In this document: positions 41,894 through 51,057 of the stretch, piece after piece
How the letters are laid out: each line of letters begins with the position of its first letter
Numbering within the stretch: position 1 is the first letter of the stretch
NCBI GenBank assembly: GCA_013298625.1
Contig: JAAFIF010000050.1
Span: forward strand, 1-64,000
DNA length: 64,000 nt
Direction of reading: 5' to 3'
Origin: Myxococcales bacterium
GTDB lineage: Bacteria > Myxococcota_A > Polyangia > Polyangiales > Ga0077539
Position numbers and translations under genes: made by a program
Notes under the pieces: generated by a model
Database searches by the model: none
The model's input: only the letters and a program-made list of their open reading frames with translations
Told to the model about the DNA's origin: nothing

Positions 41894-43299
41894 CCCGCCA
41901 GTGGGCCCATCGCAGCTGCGTCATCTTGATTGTGTGTGCGTCGTGCTCGGCGCCCGCACCGCCGATGGACGCGGGCGACGTGCCCGCCACAGACGCCGTG
42001 ATCGACAGCGCTGCGCTCGACGTCACAGCCACCGACGCGCGGCCCCTGCGCGACGCCGCTGCGATCGACCGCGCCGACGTCGCCACCGCCCCGCGCTGCT
42101 ACGGGATCGCGTCGACGCAAGGACTGCTACAGCACGTCGGATCGATCCCGCGCGACTCGTGGGCGTCGTCCAACGGCGCCAGCGGCTGCGTCGGAGACGT
42201 CGACAACGACGGTCGCCGCGAGTTCATCCTGCTGCGCATGAACGAGCCGTCCGAGCTCATCGGCGCCGACCTCTGCTCGCGCGGCCGGGTGCTCTTGCCG
42301 GACTTCGCCCGCGACTGCGTGATCGCCGACGTCGACGGCGCGCCCGGCAACGAGCTCGTCGTGCTGAGCAGCGTCGGCTGGACCGCAGAGAGCTTCGTCA
42401 CCGTCGGCCGCGTGCGCCCGTCCACCACCATGGACCAACGGCTCGAGCCCTACGTCTTCGCCGACAGCACGCGGCTCGACGATCGCCGCCCCGTCTCGCC
42501 CATCGGCGCGCCCCACATCGCGATCACCGACCTCGACGGAGACCGCTCGCCCGAGCTCGCCGTCAGCGGAAACTACCCCGCTGCCTTCGCCCGCGTATGG
42601 CAGCGGTCCGGCGCGCAGCCGTGGACACCAGTGTTCGCCCAGGACCTCGTCACGGTCATGGACGACAGCCACGGGTGGCTCGTCGGCGACGCCGACGGCG
42701 ACGGCGCCCCCGAGGCGCTCTTGCTCACAAACTGCAGCGCCGGCGGACAACATTGGATCCGCCGCTTCGACCGCTGGTCGAGCGACGCCGCGCACGACAC
42801 ACCCGTCTCGGGCCCCGTGCACGCCGCGCTCGCAGAGCTCGACGGCGTCGCCCCGCGCGAGCTCGTCACGATCGAGCGCGTCCACTGCAACGAGCGCCGC
42901 CCCATCCCGTCGACCGCCCTCCGCGTGCGCCGCTGGGACAGCGCGACGCGACAGTTCGCCCCGATCGCCTCGCTCGTCGCCGAGCGCCCGCCCAACGAGC
43001 TCGTCTACGTCGCCGCGATGGACGTCGTCGGGACCGACGCACACGAAATCATCCAGTGCTCTTCGCCCGTGGGCGCGCCGAGCTTTCCGCGCACGTGCCG
43101 AGCGTTCTCGTTCGACGCAGGGCGATCGCCTGCGCTGCGCCCAGAGCCGTCGCAAGAAGCGCCGTTTACCTGGGTTTCTCCAGCGCGTCGCGTGGTGCTG
43201 AGCAGCGTCCTCGTCGACGACCTCGACGGAGACGGCGCGCGCGAGCTGTTCTTGATGGGGCAAGACCACGTCGACGTCCTTCGAGGACCGCGGCGATGA
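41890..43299 (+). CDS. FG-GAP-like lipoprotein (operon, first)
   Basis: A 469-residue predicted lipoprotein from a GTG start (41890) that overlaps the kinase stop (GTGA). The signal peptide ends LIVCASC, and a short acidic spacer (PPMDAGDVPATDAVIDSAAL) follows. The mature part has DxDxDG-type FG-GAP/VCBS motifs: DVDNDGRREF, DLDGDRSPEL, DADGDGAPEAL and DLDGDGARELF, in a seven-bladed-propeller-like spacing. It overlaps the next gene by the ATGA tetranucleotide, so the operon is translationally coupled. Surface location and kinase linkage suggest a sensor or output of the kinase pair. Confidence 0.85.
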   Translation: MTRQWAHRSCVILIVCASCSAPAPPMDAGDVPATDAVIDSAALDVTATDARPLRDAAAIDRADVATAPRCYGIASTQGLLQHVGSIPRDSWASSNGASGCVGDVDNDGRREFILLRMNEPSELIGADLCSRGRVLLPDFARDCVIADVDGAPGNELVVLSSVGWTAESFVTVGRVRPSTTMDQRLEPYVFADSTRLDDRRPVSPIGAPHIAITDLDGDRSPELAVSGNYPAAFARVWQRSGAQPWTPVFAQDLVTVMDDSHGWLVGDADGDGAPEALLLTNCSAGGQHWIRRFDRWSSDAAHDTPVSGPVHAALAELDGVAPRELVTIERVHCNERRPIPSTALRVRRWDSATRQFAPIASLVAERPPNELVYVAAMDVVGTDAHEIIQCSSPVGAPSFPRTCRAFSFDAGRSPALRPEPSQEAPFTWVSPARRVVLSSVLVDDLDGDGARELFLMGQDHVDVLRGPRR

Positions 43300-44657
43300 G
43301 CGCTCGCCTCGCGCGGATCTGCGCCGCCGCACTGTCTCTCTCCGCCTGTCGATGGCAGCTCCGTCCGCTGCCCGAACCGCCGCAAGACAGCGCCGTCGCC
43401 GACGCAGCGCCGTCGCTCCCGCAGTGCACACAGGCCGCGAGCGCCCCCGTCCGGCCCGCCGACCCGAGCGCGCCCTTCGAGTACCGCGCGGTGCTCTCGC
43501 GCCCGACCGCCGCGGACATCGGCCGAGGCGCGTGCCTCGGAGACCTCGACGGAGACCGCGCTCCCGAGCTCGTCGTCCTGCGCGCCGACTCGCTCGCCGA
43601 GGTGTACGACCCCCGCACGCTCTGCCTTCGAAGCACCGTCGTCGTCCCGCCGCACGCGCGCGCCTGCCTCGTCGACGACCTCGACGGCGACGGGCGACCC
43701 GAGCTCGCGCTCGCGCACAGCGTTCGCTTCTCGGCGCGATTTCGCGAGCAGTATCAGGGTCGCGCGCAAGACAGCGTCACGGTCGGCCACGTCGAGCCGC
43801 CCGCCGCCGGGCAGGCGCAGTGGCGCTGGCGCTGGCCCGCGCAGTGGTCGCTCGGCGAAGACCGTCACGTCCGCGGCGTCGGTCACGTGCTCGTCGCCCT
43901 CGACCTCGACCGCGACGGAGACCGCGAGCTCGCCGTCGCAGGCACCATCACCTCCGACGAACGAACGCAGCGCGCCTTCGTCCGCGCCTGGGAGTTCACC
44001 GCTGAAGGCTGCGCCGACGAGCGACGCTGCCCGCGCTCGGCGTACGACAGAGACTTCTTCGACGCGCTCGACACCAACGATTTGTTCGTCGTGTCCGTCG
44101 ACGACGACCCCGAGCCCGAGCTCGCCCTCGACCTCGGCTGCAACGGCGGCGGGCTCTTCGCGATCGACCGCTGGGATCGCGCGCCCTCGATGCTCGCGTC
44201 CGTCGGGCAGCCCTCGCACGGAGCGTTCGGCGACGTCGACGGCGATGGTTCGCAGGACTACCTCGCAGCCATCACCCCGCGCTGCGCCGGAGGCGCGGAC
44301 ACGTCGCTGCGCTGGCTGCGCCCGAGCGGGGGTTCGTACCGGTACTTCAACGAGGCGATCACCCCAGAGCACCGCAGGGCCGCGCAGCACATGGTCGCCG
44401 CCGTAGACGTGCTCGGCGACGCGCGCCCCGAGGCGCTCGCCTGCACGCGCAACAGCGACGCGGTCGGGACATATCCTGTCCGATGTGATCTGTACGCGTT
44501 CGACCCGCCGCACATCGACCGGGTGTGGTCGTGGGTCGAGCCCGACGCGCACGCGGACATGATCTCTCGCTTGCTCGTCGGCGACGTCGACGGAGACCTT
44601 CGCGACGACGTGTTGATCGTCACGCAGTCGCGCGTGCACTTGTTGCTGGGGCGCTGA
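43296..44657 (+). CDS. FG-GAP-like lipoprotein (operon, second)
   Basis: A 453-residue lipoprotein with lipobox ALSLSAC. It is a diverged paralogue of the preceding protein: DLDGDRAPELVVL, DLDGDGRPELALA, DLDRDGDRELAVAG, DVDGDGSQDYLAA and DVDGDLRDDVLIV are the calcium-binding loops, and the spacer after the lipid anchor is Asp/Ala/Pro-rich. It ends the kinase operon; the FHA-sigma54 gene converges on it from 6 bp away. Confidence 0.85.
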   Translation: MSARLARICAAALSLSACRWQLRPLPEPPQDSAVADAAPSLPQCTQAASAPVRPADPSAPFEYRAVLSRPTAADIGRGACLGDLDGDRAPELVVLRADSLAEVYDPRTLCLRSTVVVPPHARACLVDDLDGDGRPELALAHSVRFSARFREQYQGRAQDSVTVGHVEPPAAGQAQWRWRWPAQWSLGEDRHVRGVGHVLVALDLDRDGDRELAVAGTITSDERTQRAFVRAWEFTAEGCADERRCPRSAYDRDFFDALDTNDLFVVSVDDDPEPELALDLGCNGGGLFAIDRWDRAPSMLASVGQPSHGAFGDVDGDGSQDYLAAITPRCAGGADTSLRWLRPSGGSYRYFNEAITPEHRRAAQHMVAAVDVLGDARPEALACTRNSDAVGTYPVRCDLYAFDPPHIDRVWSWVEPDAHADMISRLLVGDVDGDLRDDVLIVTQSRVHLLLGR

Positions 44658-44663
44658 GCGCGC

Positions 44664-46076
44664 TCACTCGTCGCGCGCGCCGCGGGGGCGGGCGAGGCCG
44701 TAGCGCTCGATCCAGTTGACCAGCGTTCGCCTGGATATTCCCAGTGATTTTGCAGCGCGCGTCTGGTTGCCCGCGTGCCGGTCGAGCGCCTCGGTGATGC
44801 GCTCTCGCGTGAGGCCGAGCGGGTTGCGTCCCGTCGGCGCAGGCTCGTCGACGCGCGGCGACGCGCTCGCGACGGGAGCCTCCGGCGCCGCCGTCACCGG
44901 CGCAGGGCGCGGGGCGCTCGCGAGCGCGGGCCCCGAGAGATCGAAGTGCTTTCGCTCGAGCGCGGGACCGTCGCAGAGCAAGAGCGCGCGCTCGACGGAG
45001 TGGCGCAGCTCGCGGATGTTTCCTGGCCACGCGTAGGCGCGCAGATACGCGAGGGCGTCCTCCGAGAGCACTGGCTCGAACCCGCGCTTGTACCGCGCGC
45101 ATGCGGCGCGCAAGAACAGACGCGCGAGCGGCAAGACCTCCGACGGTCGCTCGCGCAGCGGCGGGACGCGCAGCACGACGCCCGCGAGTCGAAAGTACAA
45201 ATCCCTGCGAAACGCCCCAGAGAGCACGGACTGCTCGAGGTCTCGATGCGTCGCTGCGACGAAGCGAACATCGATGGGGCGGGGCGTGACGCCGCCGACG
45301 CGCAGGACCTTTCCTTCTTCGAGCGCGCGAAGGAGCTTGGCTTGCGCGTCGAGGCGCAGGTCGCCGATCTCGTCGAGCAGGACGGTGCCTCCGGTCGCGC
45401 TCTCGAGAAGGCCCACCTTGGCCGAGCTCGCGCCGGTGAACGCGCCCTTCTCGTGGCCGAACAGCTCTGCTTCGACGAGCTGCTCGGACAGGGCCGCGCA
45501 GTTCAAGCGCAGCAGCGGCCGCCCACGACGCGTCGAAGCGTTGTGCACGCGCTCGGCGAGCACTTCTTTGCCGACCCCCGTCTCGCCGAGGATCAACACA
45601 GGGATGTCCGACGGCGCGACGCGCGCGAGCAGCCCGTGGATCTCTTGCATCCGCTCGTCGAGCGCGATCGCCTCAGCCTCGACGCTCGCCCCCGCCGCCT
45701 CGCGCACAAACGACGGAACGAGCACAAACGTCACAGCCCCCAGCCGCACCGTCGCCCCCGCCGCGAGCGTCACTGGCTTGCCCTGCGCGACCCGCGTCTC
45801 CGTCGTGCTCCCGTCCGCGTGCATCACCCGCACGAAGGTCCCGTTGGTGCTGCCCAGATCCTCGAGCACGAGCTCGGGCACGGTCAGCGCCGCGTGCTCT
45901 CTCGACAGCGATCGGTGCGAGACGCACACGCTGGTCTCCGCTCCTCGACCGATCACCAGCCGCCCCGACGCGGGCAACGGACGCGCCGTGCTCTGACCGT
46001 CCACCACGCACACGAGGTCGACGCGCTCTCCCGTCGCGAGCGGCGGGAGCGCTGCGGTCGTCACTGGCTCCTGCAT
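44664..46076 (-). CDS. FHA-domain sigma54-dependent transcriptional activator
   Basis: A 470-residue bacterial enhancer-binding protein. An N-terminal FHA phosphothreonine-recognition domain (about 20-118, with GRG, SHRSLSREH and GSTNGTF) replaces the usual response-regulator receiver. The AAA+ ATPase follows (Walker A GETGVGKE 164-171, GAFTGA 211-216 for contact with sigma54), then a Fis-type helix-turn-helix (TRAAKSLGISRRTLVNWIERYG). FHA-bEBPs in myxobacteria are controlled by Ser/Thr kinases, so the adjacent kinase operon is a plausible input. Start 46076 fits the domain layout. Confidence 0.92.
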   Translation of the reverse strand: MQEPVTTAALPPLATGERVDLVCVVDGQSTARPLPASGRLVIGRGAETSVCVSHRSLSREHAALTVPELVLEDLGSTNGTFVRVMHADGSTTETRVAQGKPVTLAAGATVRLGAVTFVLVPSFVREAAGASVEAEAIALDERMQEIHGLLARVAPSDIPVLILGETGVGKEVLAERVHNASTRRGRPLLRLNCAALSEQLVEAELFGHEKGAFTGASSAKVGLLESATGGTVLLDEIGDLRLDAQAKLLRALEEGKVLRVGGVTPRPIDVRFVAATHRDLEQSVLSGAFRRDLYFRLAGVVLRVPPLRERPSEVLPLARLFLRAACARYKRGFEPVLSEDALAYLRAYAWPGNIRELRHSVERALLLCDGPALERKHFDLSGPALASAPRPAPVTAAPEAPVASASPRVDEPAPTGRNPLGLTRERITEALDRHAGNQTRAAKSLGISRRTLVNWIERYGLARPRGARDE

Positions 46077-46108
46077 CGTCTCGGCTCGCAAGCGATCGTA
46101 GCGCACTT

Positions 46109-46975
46109 CTACAGCAGCCTCTCGACGATCGGCCACACGGCCATCAGCGCCAGCGGCCCGAGCCCCAGCGCCACGACCAGCAGCGACGGCGCGAGCGACC
46201 GACGATCGGCGCTCTGCTCGATCACCGCGCTCGACTGCGCGACCACCGCCACGCCGAGCCGCTGCGAGAGCGCCGCGACGAGGGCGGCGTCGGGCTCGAA
46301 GGCGACCCGCGCTCGACGGCCCGCGCGCGTGCGAATCCACAGCCCGAGCTGCGCTCCGGTCGCGACGGTCTCGATCGCGTCGATGTCCGAGAGCGCGCCG
46401 TCGAGCGCAAACGAGCCGAGCCGCACACCCGACGTGCGCACCGAGAAGCGACCGGTCGAGAAATCGAGCTCGATCGAGCGACGTTTTCCGAGCAGGGCCA
46501 TCATCGCGCCGATCGCCATCGCGAAGACCGCGAAGAACCCGCCGTGCCCGATGTGCACTTCGGCGCGCGACATCGTCGGCTCGCTCGAGCGCCGAAACGC
46601 GATGAACGCCTCGCGGATCCCGTCGCCGACCAGCGCCGTGCGCGACGCGGGCTCGAGGTGAACCGTGCGCCCGTCGCGCATCACGAAGCGATACCGCGCG
46701 CGCACCGTCCGTCGGCTCGGCCCCGTCCGCGTCACCGACTCTGTGTCCACCAGGTAGTTCACCTGCGAGAGCTGAACGCCTCCCTCGTGCGGCTCCCACA
46801 CGAGCGAACGGCTAGAAAATTCGCAGCGATCTGCGGCTCTATTGCACGAGAGCGAGAGCCAGTCCGCCGTCGCGAGCAGCGCCGCGAAGCACAGCGCGTA
46901 CATCGTCACGCCCGCCCACAGCGCGCGGTTTTGCTCGTCGAGTCGCCAGCGCTGCGGAGTGTCTACGATCGCCAC
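46109..46975 (-). CDS. Membrane hypothetical protein
   Basis: A 288-residue protein when started at the in-frame GTG at 46975 (AIVDTPQRWRLDEQN follows); a longer GTG start at 47071 adds 32 residues of no clear character. A membrane helix (about 20-42) is followed by a 100-residue extracytoplasmic region, a second helix region (about 150-175, GGFFAVFAMAIGAMMALLG), a beta-rich cytoplasmic domain and a final hydrophobic segment (about 260-285). No family recognised. It lies 32 bp upstream of the FHA activator in the same direction and may be co-transcribed with it. Confidence 0.65.
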   Translation of the reverse strand: MAIVDTPQRWRLDEQNRALWAGVTMYALCFAALLATADWLSLSCNRAADRCEFSSRSLVWEPHEGGVQLSQVNYLVDTESVTRTGPSRRTVRARYRFVMRDGRTVHLEPASRTALVGDGIREAFIAFRRSSEPTMSRAEVHIGHGGFFAVFAMAIGAMMALLGKRRSIELDFSTGRFSVRTSGVRLGSFALDGALSDIDAIETVATGAQLGLWIRTRAGRRARVAFEPDAALVAALSQRLGVAVVAQSSAVIEQSADRRSLAPSLLVVALGLGPLALMAVWPIVERLL

Positions 46976-47108
46976 GCGCGCTGTCTGTGCAACGAGCGCG
47001 CCCCTGCCCGATGCAGCCGCGCGCGTGCGTTCGTGCGCAGCTTGCGCACAGAGCGTGCTCGGACTGTGCACGCTCGCTACGCAACACGCGCACGAGCCGC
47101 GCGACGGC

Positions 47109-47537
47109 TCACTTTTGCAGCTTGAGCCAGGCGACGGCGCTCGCCTCGTTGTTGAACAGCCGCGTGGGCGCGGGCGGGCGGTTGAGCGTGATGAAGAAGT
47201 TGCCGATCATCTCGCTGAGCGAGCCCTCGACGATCATCGCGCTCGCGATCAAGTGCACCGCTTGCTTGGCGTAGTACTCGCGCACACCCGGGCCGGTCGG
47301 GCCGCTCTTTCGCAGGTCGACGAGCAGACGGCGCTTCTCGCCACCGGCGAGCGAGAAGAACACCTCCATGTTCTTCTCTGCGTCAGGAACGTCTTGGCGA
47401 CAATTGGGCTTGACCGTCTGCTGAATGATCCCGTCGTCGCGAAGGACGTAGAAGCACGTATCCGTCTCTGCCGTTTGCACCCTCACACCTCGCGCCGCGC
47501 GACTGACGCGCTCGGCCGTCGAAGAGTATACGGTCAC
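47109..47537 (-). CDS. STAS/SEC14-like (DUF7793-type) hypothetical protein
   Basis: A 142-residue cytoplasmic protein with the beta-alpha alternation of STAS-like folds. A short N-terminal strand pair (TCFYVLRDDGIIQQTV), KRRLLVDLRKSGPTGPGVREYY with a helix, IASAMIVEGSLSEMIGNFFITLNRPPAPTRLFNNEASAVAWL and a last helix match proteins I know as SpoIIAA/DUF7793-type. Such proteins are often found in signalling contexts. Family assignment is by eye and moderate. Confidence 0.65.
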   Translation of the reverse strand: MTVYSSTAERVSRAARGVRVQTAETDTCFYVLRDDGIIQQTVKPNCRQDVPDAEKNMEVFFSLAGGEKRRLLVDLRKSGPTGPGVREYYAKQAVHLIASAMIVEGSLSEMIGNFFITLNRPPAPTRLFNNEASAVAWLKLQK

Positions 47538-47568
47538 GAAGCGCGCACGAAGACCGAAGTGTTGCGGC

Positions 47569-48771
47569 TCACGCGGCGAGCGAGGCGGCCTGCTGGTCGA
47601 GCTCGCGGATCATCTGGTCGCCGCTGAGCTTGTCCGCGGCCACGCCGTCGAAATACTGCATCAATCCGACGCGCTCGTAGTGCTGCAAGATGCGAGGGCT
47701 CATCAGGCCGATCTCGCGGAGGTTGGGCACGAGCCGCGAGAACATGGTCTTTCGAAACTCTTGCAGCCCCGGGGCGCCGAGGACGAACTCGCGCCATTGC
47801 GCGCGGGTCAAGATGCCCTCGAAGTGCTCTTCGAACACCTCGTACGCCATGAAGCGATTGCGCATGAGCAGGGCGACCTCGAAGGCCCAGTCCTCGCGCT
47901 CGCGCCGCTCGGCCTCGGTGATGTGCTTGTTGAAGTGCTCGCGCAGCGCGCACACGCCGTAGTGCACGTGGCGGGCTTCGTCTTGGATCACGTTGCGCAA
48001 GAGCTCTTTGAGCAGGGGCTCTTTGGTCATCTTGTACATGAGCCCGAAGGCGCCGAGCGCGAGGCCCTCGACCATGATCTGCATGCCGAGAAACTTCATG
48101 TCCCAGCGCGAGTCGGTCATGAGCGAGTCGATGATGACGAAGAGGTTGTCGTTGATCTGGTAGAGCTTCTCGAGCTTGCTCTCGAGGTAGCGGCGAAAGA
48201 CCTCGACGTGGCGGCCTTCGTCCATGACTTGCGTGGCGCCGTAGAGCTTTCCGTCGAAGAACTGGACGCTCTCGGTGACCTGGGCGGCGGCGAAGAGCGC
48301 GCCCTGCTCGCCGTGCAAAAACTGGCTCAACATCCACGAGGCCATCGAGTGGGTGAGCACCAGCTTCATCTTGGAGTCCGCGCGGACGCCGAACTTCTCC
48401 AAGATGCTCAAATCCACAAACGACTCGGGCAACAGCGGAACGTTGGGGTTGTACGGATCCACCGGCGTGCCCCACGCGAGCATGTCGCCGTCCCACTGGC
48501 CCTTCTTGGCGCGGCGGTACAGGTCCTCCATCTCAGCGTTGTCGTGCGGGTACGACCAGTCGAAGAAGGCGTAGTGGCCCGAGGTGATCTTCGTGGGGAC
48601 GCCCTGCTTTCCTCGCTGGAGGATCATCCCGCGGATGCCCGAGGGGCCGAGGGCCGAGAGCACCTTCGGGTCCTTCACCTCGGTCAGGATCTCGAGCGCT
48701 TCGAAGTACGACTCGAGCTGGTTCTTCACGCGAGTCGGAAGCTTGGCCGTGAGCGACTGAAAATCGAACAT
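47569..48771 (-). CDS. Diiron ferritin-like oxidoreductase
   Basis: A 400-residue helical protein with two carboxylate-bridged iron half-sites: Glu155 (HGEQGALF) with Glu185-X2-His188 (DEGRH), and Glu235 (MVEGLAL) with Glu265-X2-His268 (DEARH). This is the ribonucleotide-reductase-R2-like / ferritin-like diiron arrangement; the protein has no radical-tyrosine context I can identify, and related proteins include oxygenases such as AurF-type and R2-like oxidases. It is the last gene of an operon with an FAD/2Fe-2S reductase, its likely electron donor, and a MerR regulator. AGGGAG precedes the ATG. The substrate is unknown. Confidence 0.82.
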   Translation of the reverse strand: MFDFQSLTAKLPTRVKNQLESYFEALEILTEVKDPKVLSALGPSGIRGMILQRGKQGVPTKITSGHYAFFDWSYPHDNAEMEDLYRRAKKGQWDGDMLAWGTPVDPYNPNVPLLPESFVDLSILEKFGVRADSKMKLVLTHSMASWMLSQFLHGEQGALFAAAQVTESVQFFDGKLYGATQVMDEGRHVEVFRRYLESKLEKLYQINDNLFVIIDSLMTDSRWDMKFLGMQIMVEGLALGAFGLMYKMTKEPLLKELLRNVIQDEARHVHYGVCALREHFNKHITEAERREREDWAFEVALLMRNRFMAYEVFEEHFEGILTRAQWREFVLGAPGLQEFRKTMFSRLVPNLREIGLMSPRILQHYERVGLMQYFDGVAADKLSGDQMIRELDQQAASLAA

Positions 48772-48837
48772 GCGCGTTCTCCCTCTACAATTGCGTACCC
48801 AATTGAATACTGGTGCGTCCCGTGCGAGCCCGCTCGC

Positions 48838-49596
48838 TCACATGGCGGCGAAGAAGTTTCGGACCTTGGTGTCGTGCGCGCGCACGAGCGCCGCGCTGAG
48901 GATGGGCAGCGCCCGCTCGACGAGCGCCGCGATCTCGTCTGGCGGCAGGTGCGCGAGGCGCCGCGCGAGCAGCACGGTCTCTTTGCGAAACAGCGTCGTG
49001 ACCGCCTCGTCGATCATCGTGAAGTCCTGCGCGGTGAACCCCAGCTCGCGCGTGAACCCCGAGGCGCGCAGCTGCCCGAACAGCTCGAGCATCCACAGGT
49101 CGTCGCGCGACAGGCTGGGCTCGGCTCGATCCGCGTCGAGCACCGCGATCAACCCCACCTCGGCGAGCTCTTCGACGTCGCGGCGAGACAGCCCGCAGCG
49201 CGCGAGCGCGTCGGATAGAGCGATGGTGGGCGTGGGGTGCTCGCCGGCGAGCTTCGCGCCGTCTGATGTGCGCGCGCCCACGAAGGACAAGTGCGCTTTG
49301 ACGTCCGAGAGCATCCGCTGCTGGTCCGGCGAAAACGCGTCGTCGCGCTCTTCGAGCAGGGCCTTGATCGCCTTGAGGGGCAAGAAGCGCTCGTGCTGCA
49401 GCTTGCGGATGAGCTTGATGCGCTCGACGTGCTGCTCGCCGTAATAGGCCATGTTGCGGCCGGTCTTCTTGCCCTCGGGCAGAAGGCCCTGCTGAATGTA
49501 GAAGTGAATCACCTGTCGCTCGAGCCCAGTGCGCTCGCACAGGTCCTTCATCTTGAAGGGAAACTCACCGCGATCGACGTCGAGCTCGACGCTCAT
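48838..49596 (-). CDS. MerR family transcriptional regulator
   Basis: A 252-residue regulator with an N-terminal MerR winged helix (FKMKDLCERTGLERQVIHFYIQQGLLP, then NMAYYGEQHVERIKLIRKLQHERFLPL), a coiled-coil dimerisation helix and a long C-terminal effector domain (about 125-252) rich in Leu/Ala. No metal-binding cysteines of the classical type occur, so a small-molecule, lipid or redox ligand is likely. The ATG overlaps the stop of the reductase gene (ATGA, 49593-49596). Together with the reductase and the diiron protein this forms a self-regulated redox operon. Confidence 0.88.
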   Translation of the reverse strand: MSVELDVDRGEFPFKMKDLCERTGLERQVIHFYIQQGLLPEGKKTGRNMAYYGEQHVERIKLIRKLQHERFLPLKAIKALLEERDDAFSPDQQRMLSDVKAHLSFVGARTSDGAKLAGEHPTPTIALSDALARCGLSRRDVEELAEVGLIAVLDADRAEPSLSRDDLWMLELFGQLRASGFTRELGFTAQDFTMIDEAVTTLFRKETVLLARRLAHLPPDEIAALVERALPILSAALVRAHDTKVRNFFAAM

Positions 49597-51044
49597 TCGG
49601 GGATCTCCACGATGGCGTCGCTGGTCGTGCAGCCGACGCACGCGAGGATGGCACCGGCTTCGCGCTCGCTCTCGAGCAAGCAGTTGGGCTCGACGACGTC
49701 CACGGTGCCCGAGACGAGCGAGAGCTTGCACGCGCCGCAGCCGCCCATCGTGCACGAGAAGGGCATGTCGATGCCGGCTTCGAGGCCTGCTTCGAGGATG
49801 GACTGGTCGGGGCGGGTGGTGAGCTTCTTCGAGGATTTTCCGTAGCGGATCTCGAGCGAGTGGCCGCCGCGGGACGCGGGCGCCTCGTGCGTTCGGCGCT
49901 GGGGCGAGCTGAAGCGCTCTTCGTGGATGTTCGCGCGGTCCACGCCTCGCGCGAGCAGCGTCGCGCGCACGGCGTCCATCATGGGCTCTGGGCCACACAC
50001 GAAGCACCGCGCGTCCGTCGGAACCTCCAGCACCTCGCACACCGCCGCGCAGTTCTCAGCGTCGAGCCGCCCGGTGAGCTGCGCGTACTCGTCGCTCTGC
50101 TCGAGGACCGAGAGCAACGTGAGCCGCTCGGGGTTGTCGCGCACGAGCTCGTCGATGGCCTCGCGAAAGATCACCGCGTCCTTCGATCGGTTGGCGTACA
50201 CGAGCGTGACGCGGGCGCGATCGTCGTTGGCGAGCACGTCGCGCAAGATCGCGTACACGGGCGTGATCCCGCTGCCGCCCGCGAAGAGGTACAGCCGCTC
50301 TGCGCTGGTTTCTCCCAAGCAGAACGAGCCCGACGGCCCGAGGATCTCGAGCGTCTCGCCCTCGCGCACCCGGTCGTTGAGGTGGTTGGACACGACGCCG
50401 CCCCGCACGCGCTTGACCGTGATGGCGAAGCGCGGGAGCTCGCCGAGCGCGCTCGAAATCGAGTACGCGCGGCGGTGCGCCTCTCCGTCGACCGTGACGA
50501 TCACCGTGACGAACTGCCCAGGGTGAAAGCTCAACGCCGCGCCGCTGGGGTCTTCGAGGACGAACGTCGTGGCGTCCTCGGTCTCTCGGCGCACCTCGAG
50601 CACGCGCACGGTCCGAGGGTGCACCGCGCGCGAGGCCTCCTCGACGAGAGGGACCGCTGGCGCCGCCGCTGCGGCAGGCGCGACGATGGGGACCACTGCC
50701 GCGGGCTGCGCGCGGATGGGCACGACGACCGGGGATTGCTCGTTGCGCGCAGGGCGGGTCATCGCGCGCACGTCACGGCGGACGGCGTCGACGCGCTCGG
50801 CGAGGGGCTTGGGCAGCAGGGCGTCGAGCACCGAGATCTCGTCGAGCGACGGGGGCACCTCGAGCGGCTCGCTCGACGATGAAAACGGGTGCGTCTTTTC
50901 AACGGTCAGCGAGCGAACCATCTGCCGCAGATCGAGCCGCACGGCGTCGATGCGGGGATGCAGCGCGCGCGGCGTGACCCGCGCCACGGCAGCGGCGAGG
51001 ACATCGATCGCAGTGGGCCGGGAGACACGCGGGGCTTCGCTCAT
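49593..51044 (-). CDS. Flavin/2Fe-2S oxidoreductase (FNR family)
   Basis: A 483-residue electron-transfer enzyme. A 140-residue N-terminal extension of unknown role carries a repeated motif (RIDAVRLDLRQMVR and RVDAVRRDVRAMTR) and Ala/Pro-rich linkers. An FAD-binding domain (RAYS 192-195) and an NAD(P)H-binding domain follow (GGSGITP 256-262, CGPEPMM 350-356). The C-terminal plant-type 2Fe-2S domain ligates with Cys431, Cys436, Cys439 and Cys469. Phthalate-dioxygenase/hydroxylase reductases share this order. It probably feeds electrons to the diiron protein encoded two genes downstream. I chose start 51044 (MSEAPR). Confidence 0.9.
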   Translation of the reverse strand: MSEAPRVSRPTAIDVLAAAVARVTPRALHPRIDAVRLDLRQMVRSLTVEKTHPFSSSSEPLEVPPSLDEISVLDALLPKPLAERVDAVRRDVRAMTRPARNEQSPVVVPIRAQPAAVVPIVAPAAAAAPAVPLVEEASRAVHPRTVRVLEVRRETEDATTFVLEDPSGAALSFHPGQFVTVIVTVDGEAHRRAYSISSALGELPRFAITVKRVRGGVVSNHLNDRVREGETLEILGPSGSFCLGETSAERLYLFAGGSGITPVYAILRDVLANDDRARVTLVYANRSKDAVIFREAIDELVRDNPERLTLLSVLEQSDEYAQLTGRLDAENCAAVCEVLEVPTDARCFVCGPEPMMDAVRATLLARGVDRANIHEERFSSPQRRTHEAPASRGGHSLEIRYGKSSKKLTTRPDQSILEAGLEAGIDMPFSCTMGGCGACKLSLVSGTVDVVEPNCLLESEREAGAILACVGCTTSDAIVEIPE

Positions 51045-51057
51045 CGGTCTGCGAGCG

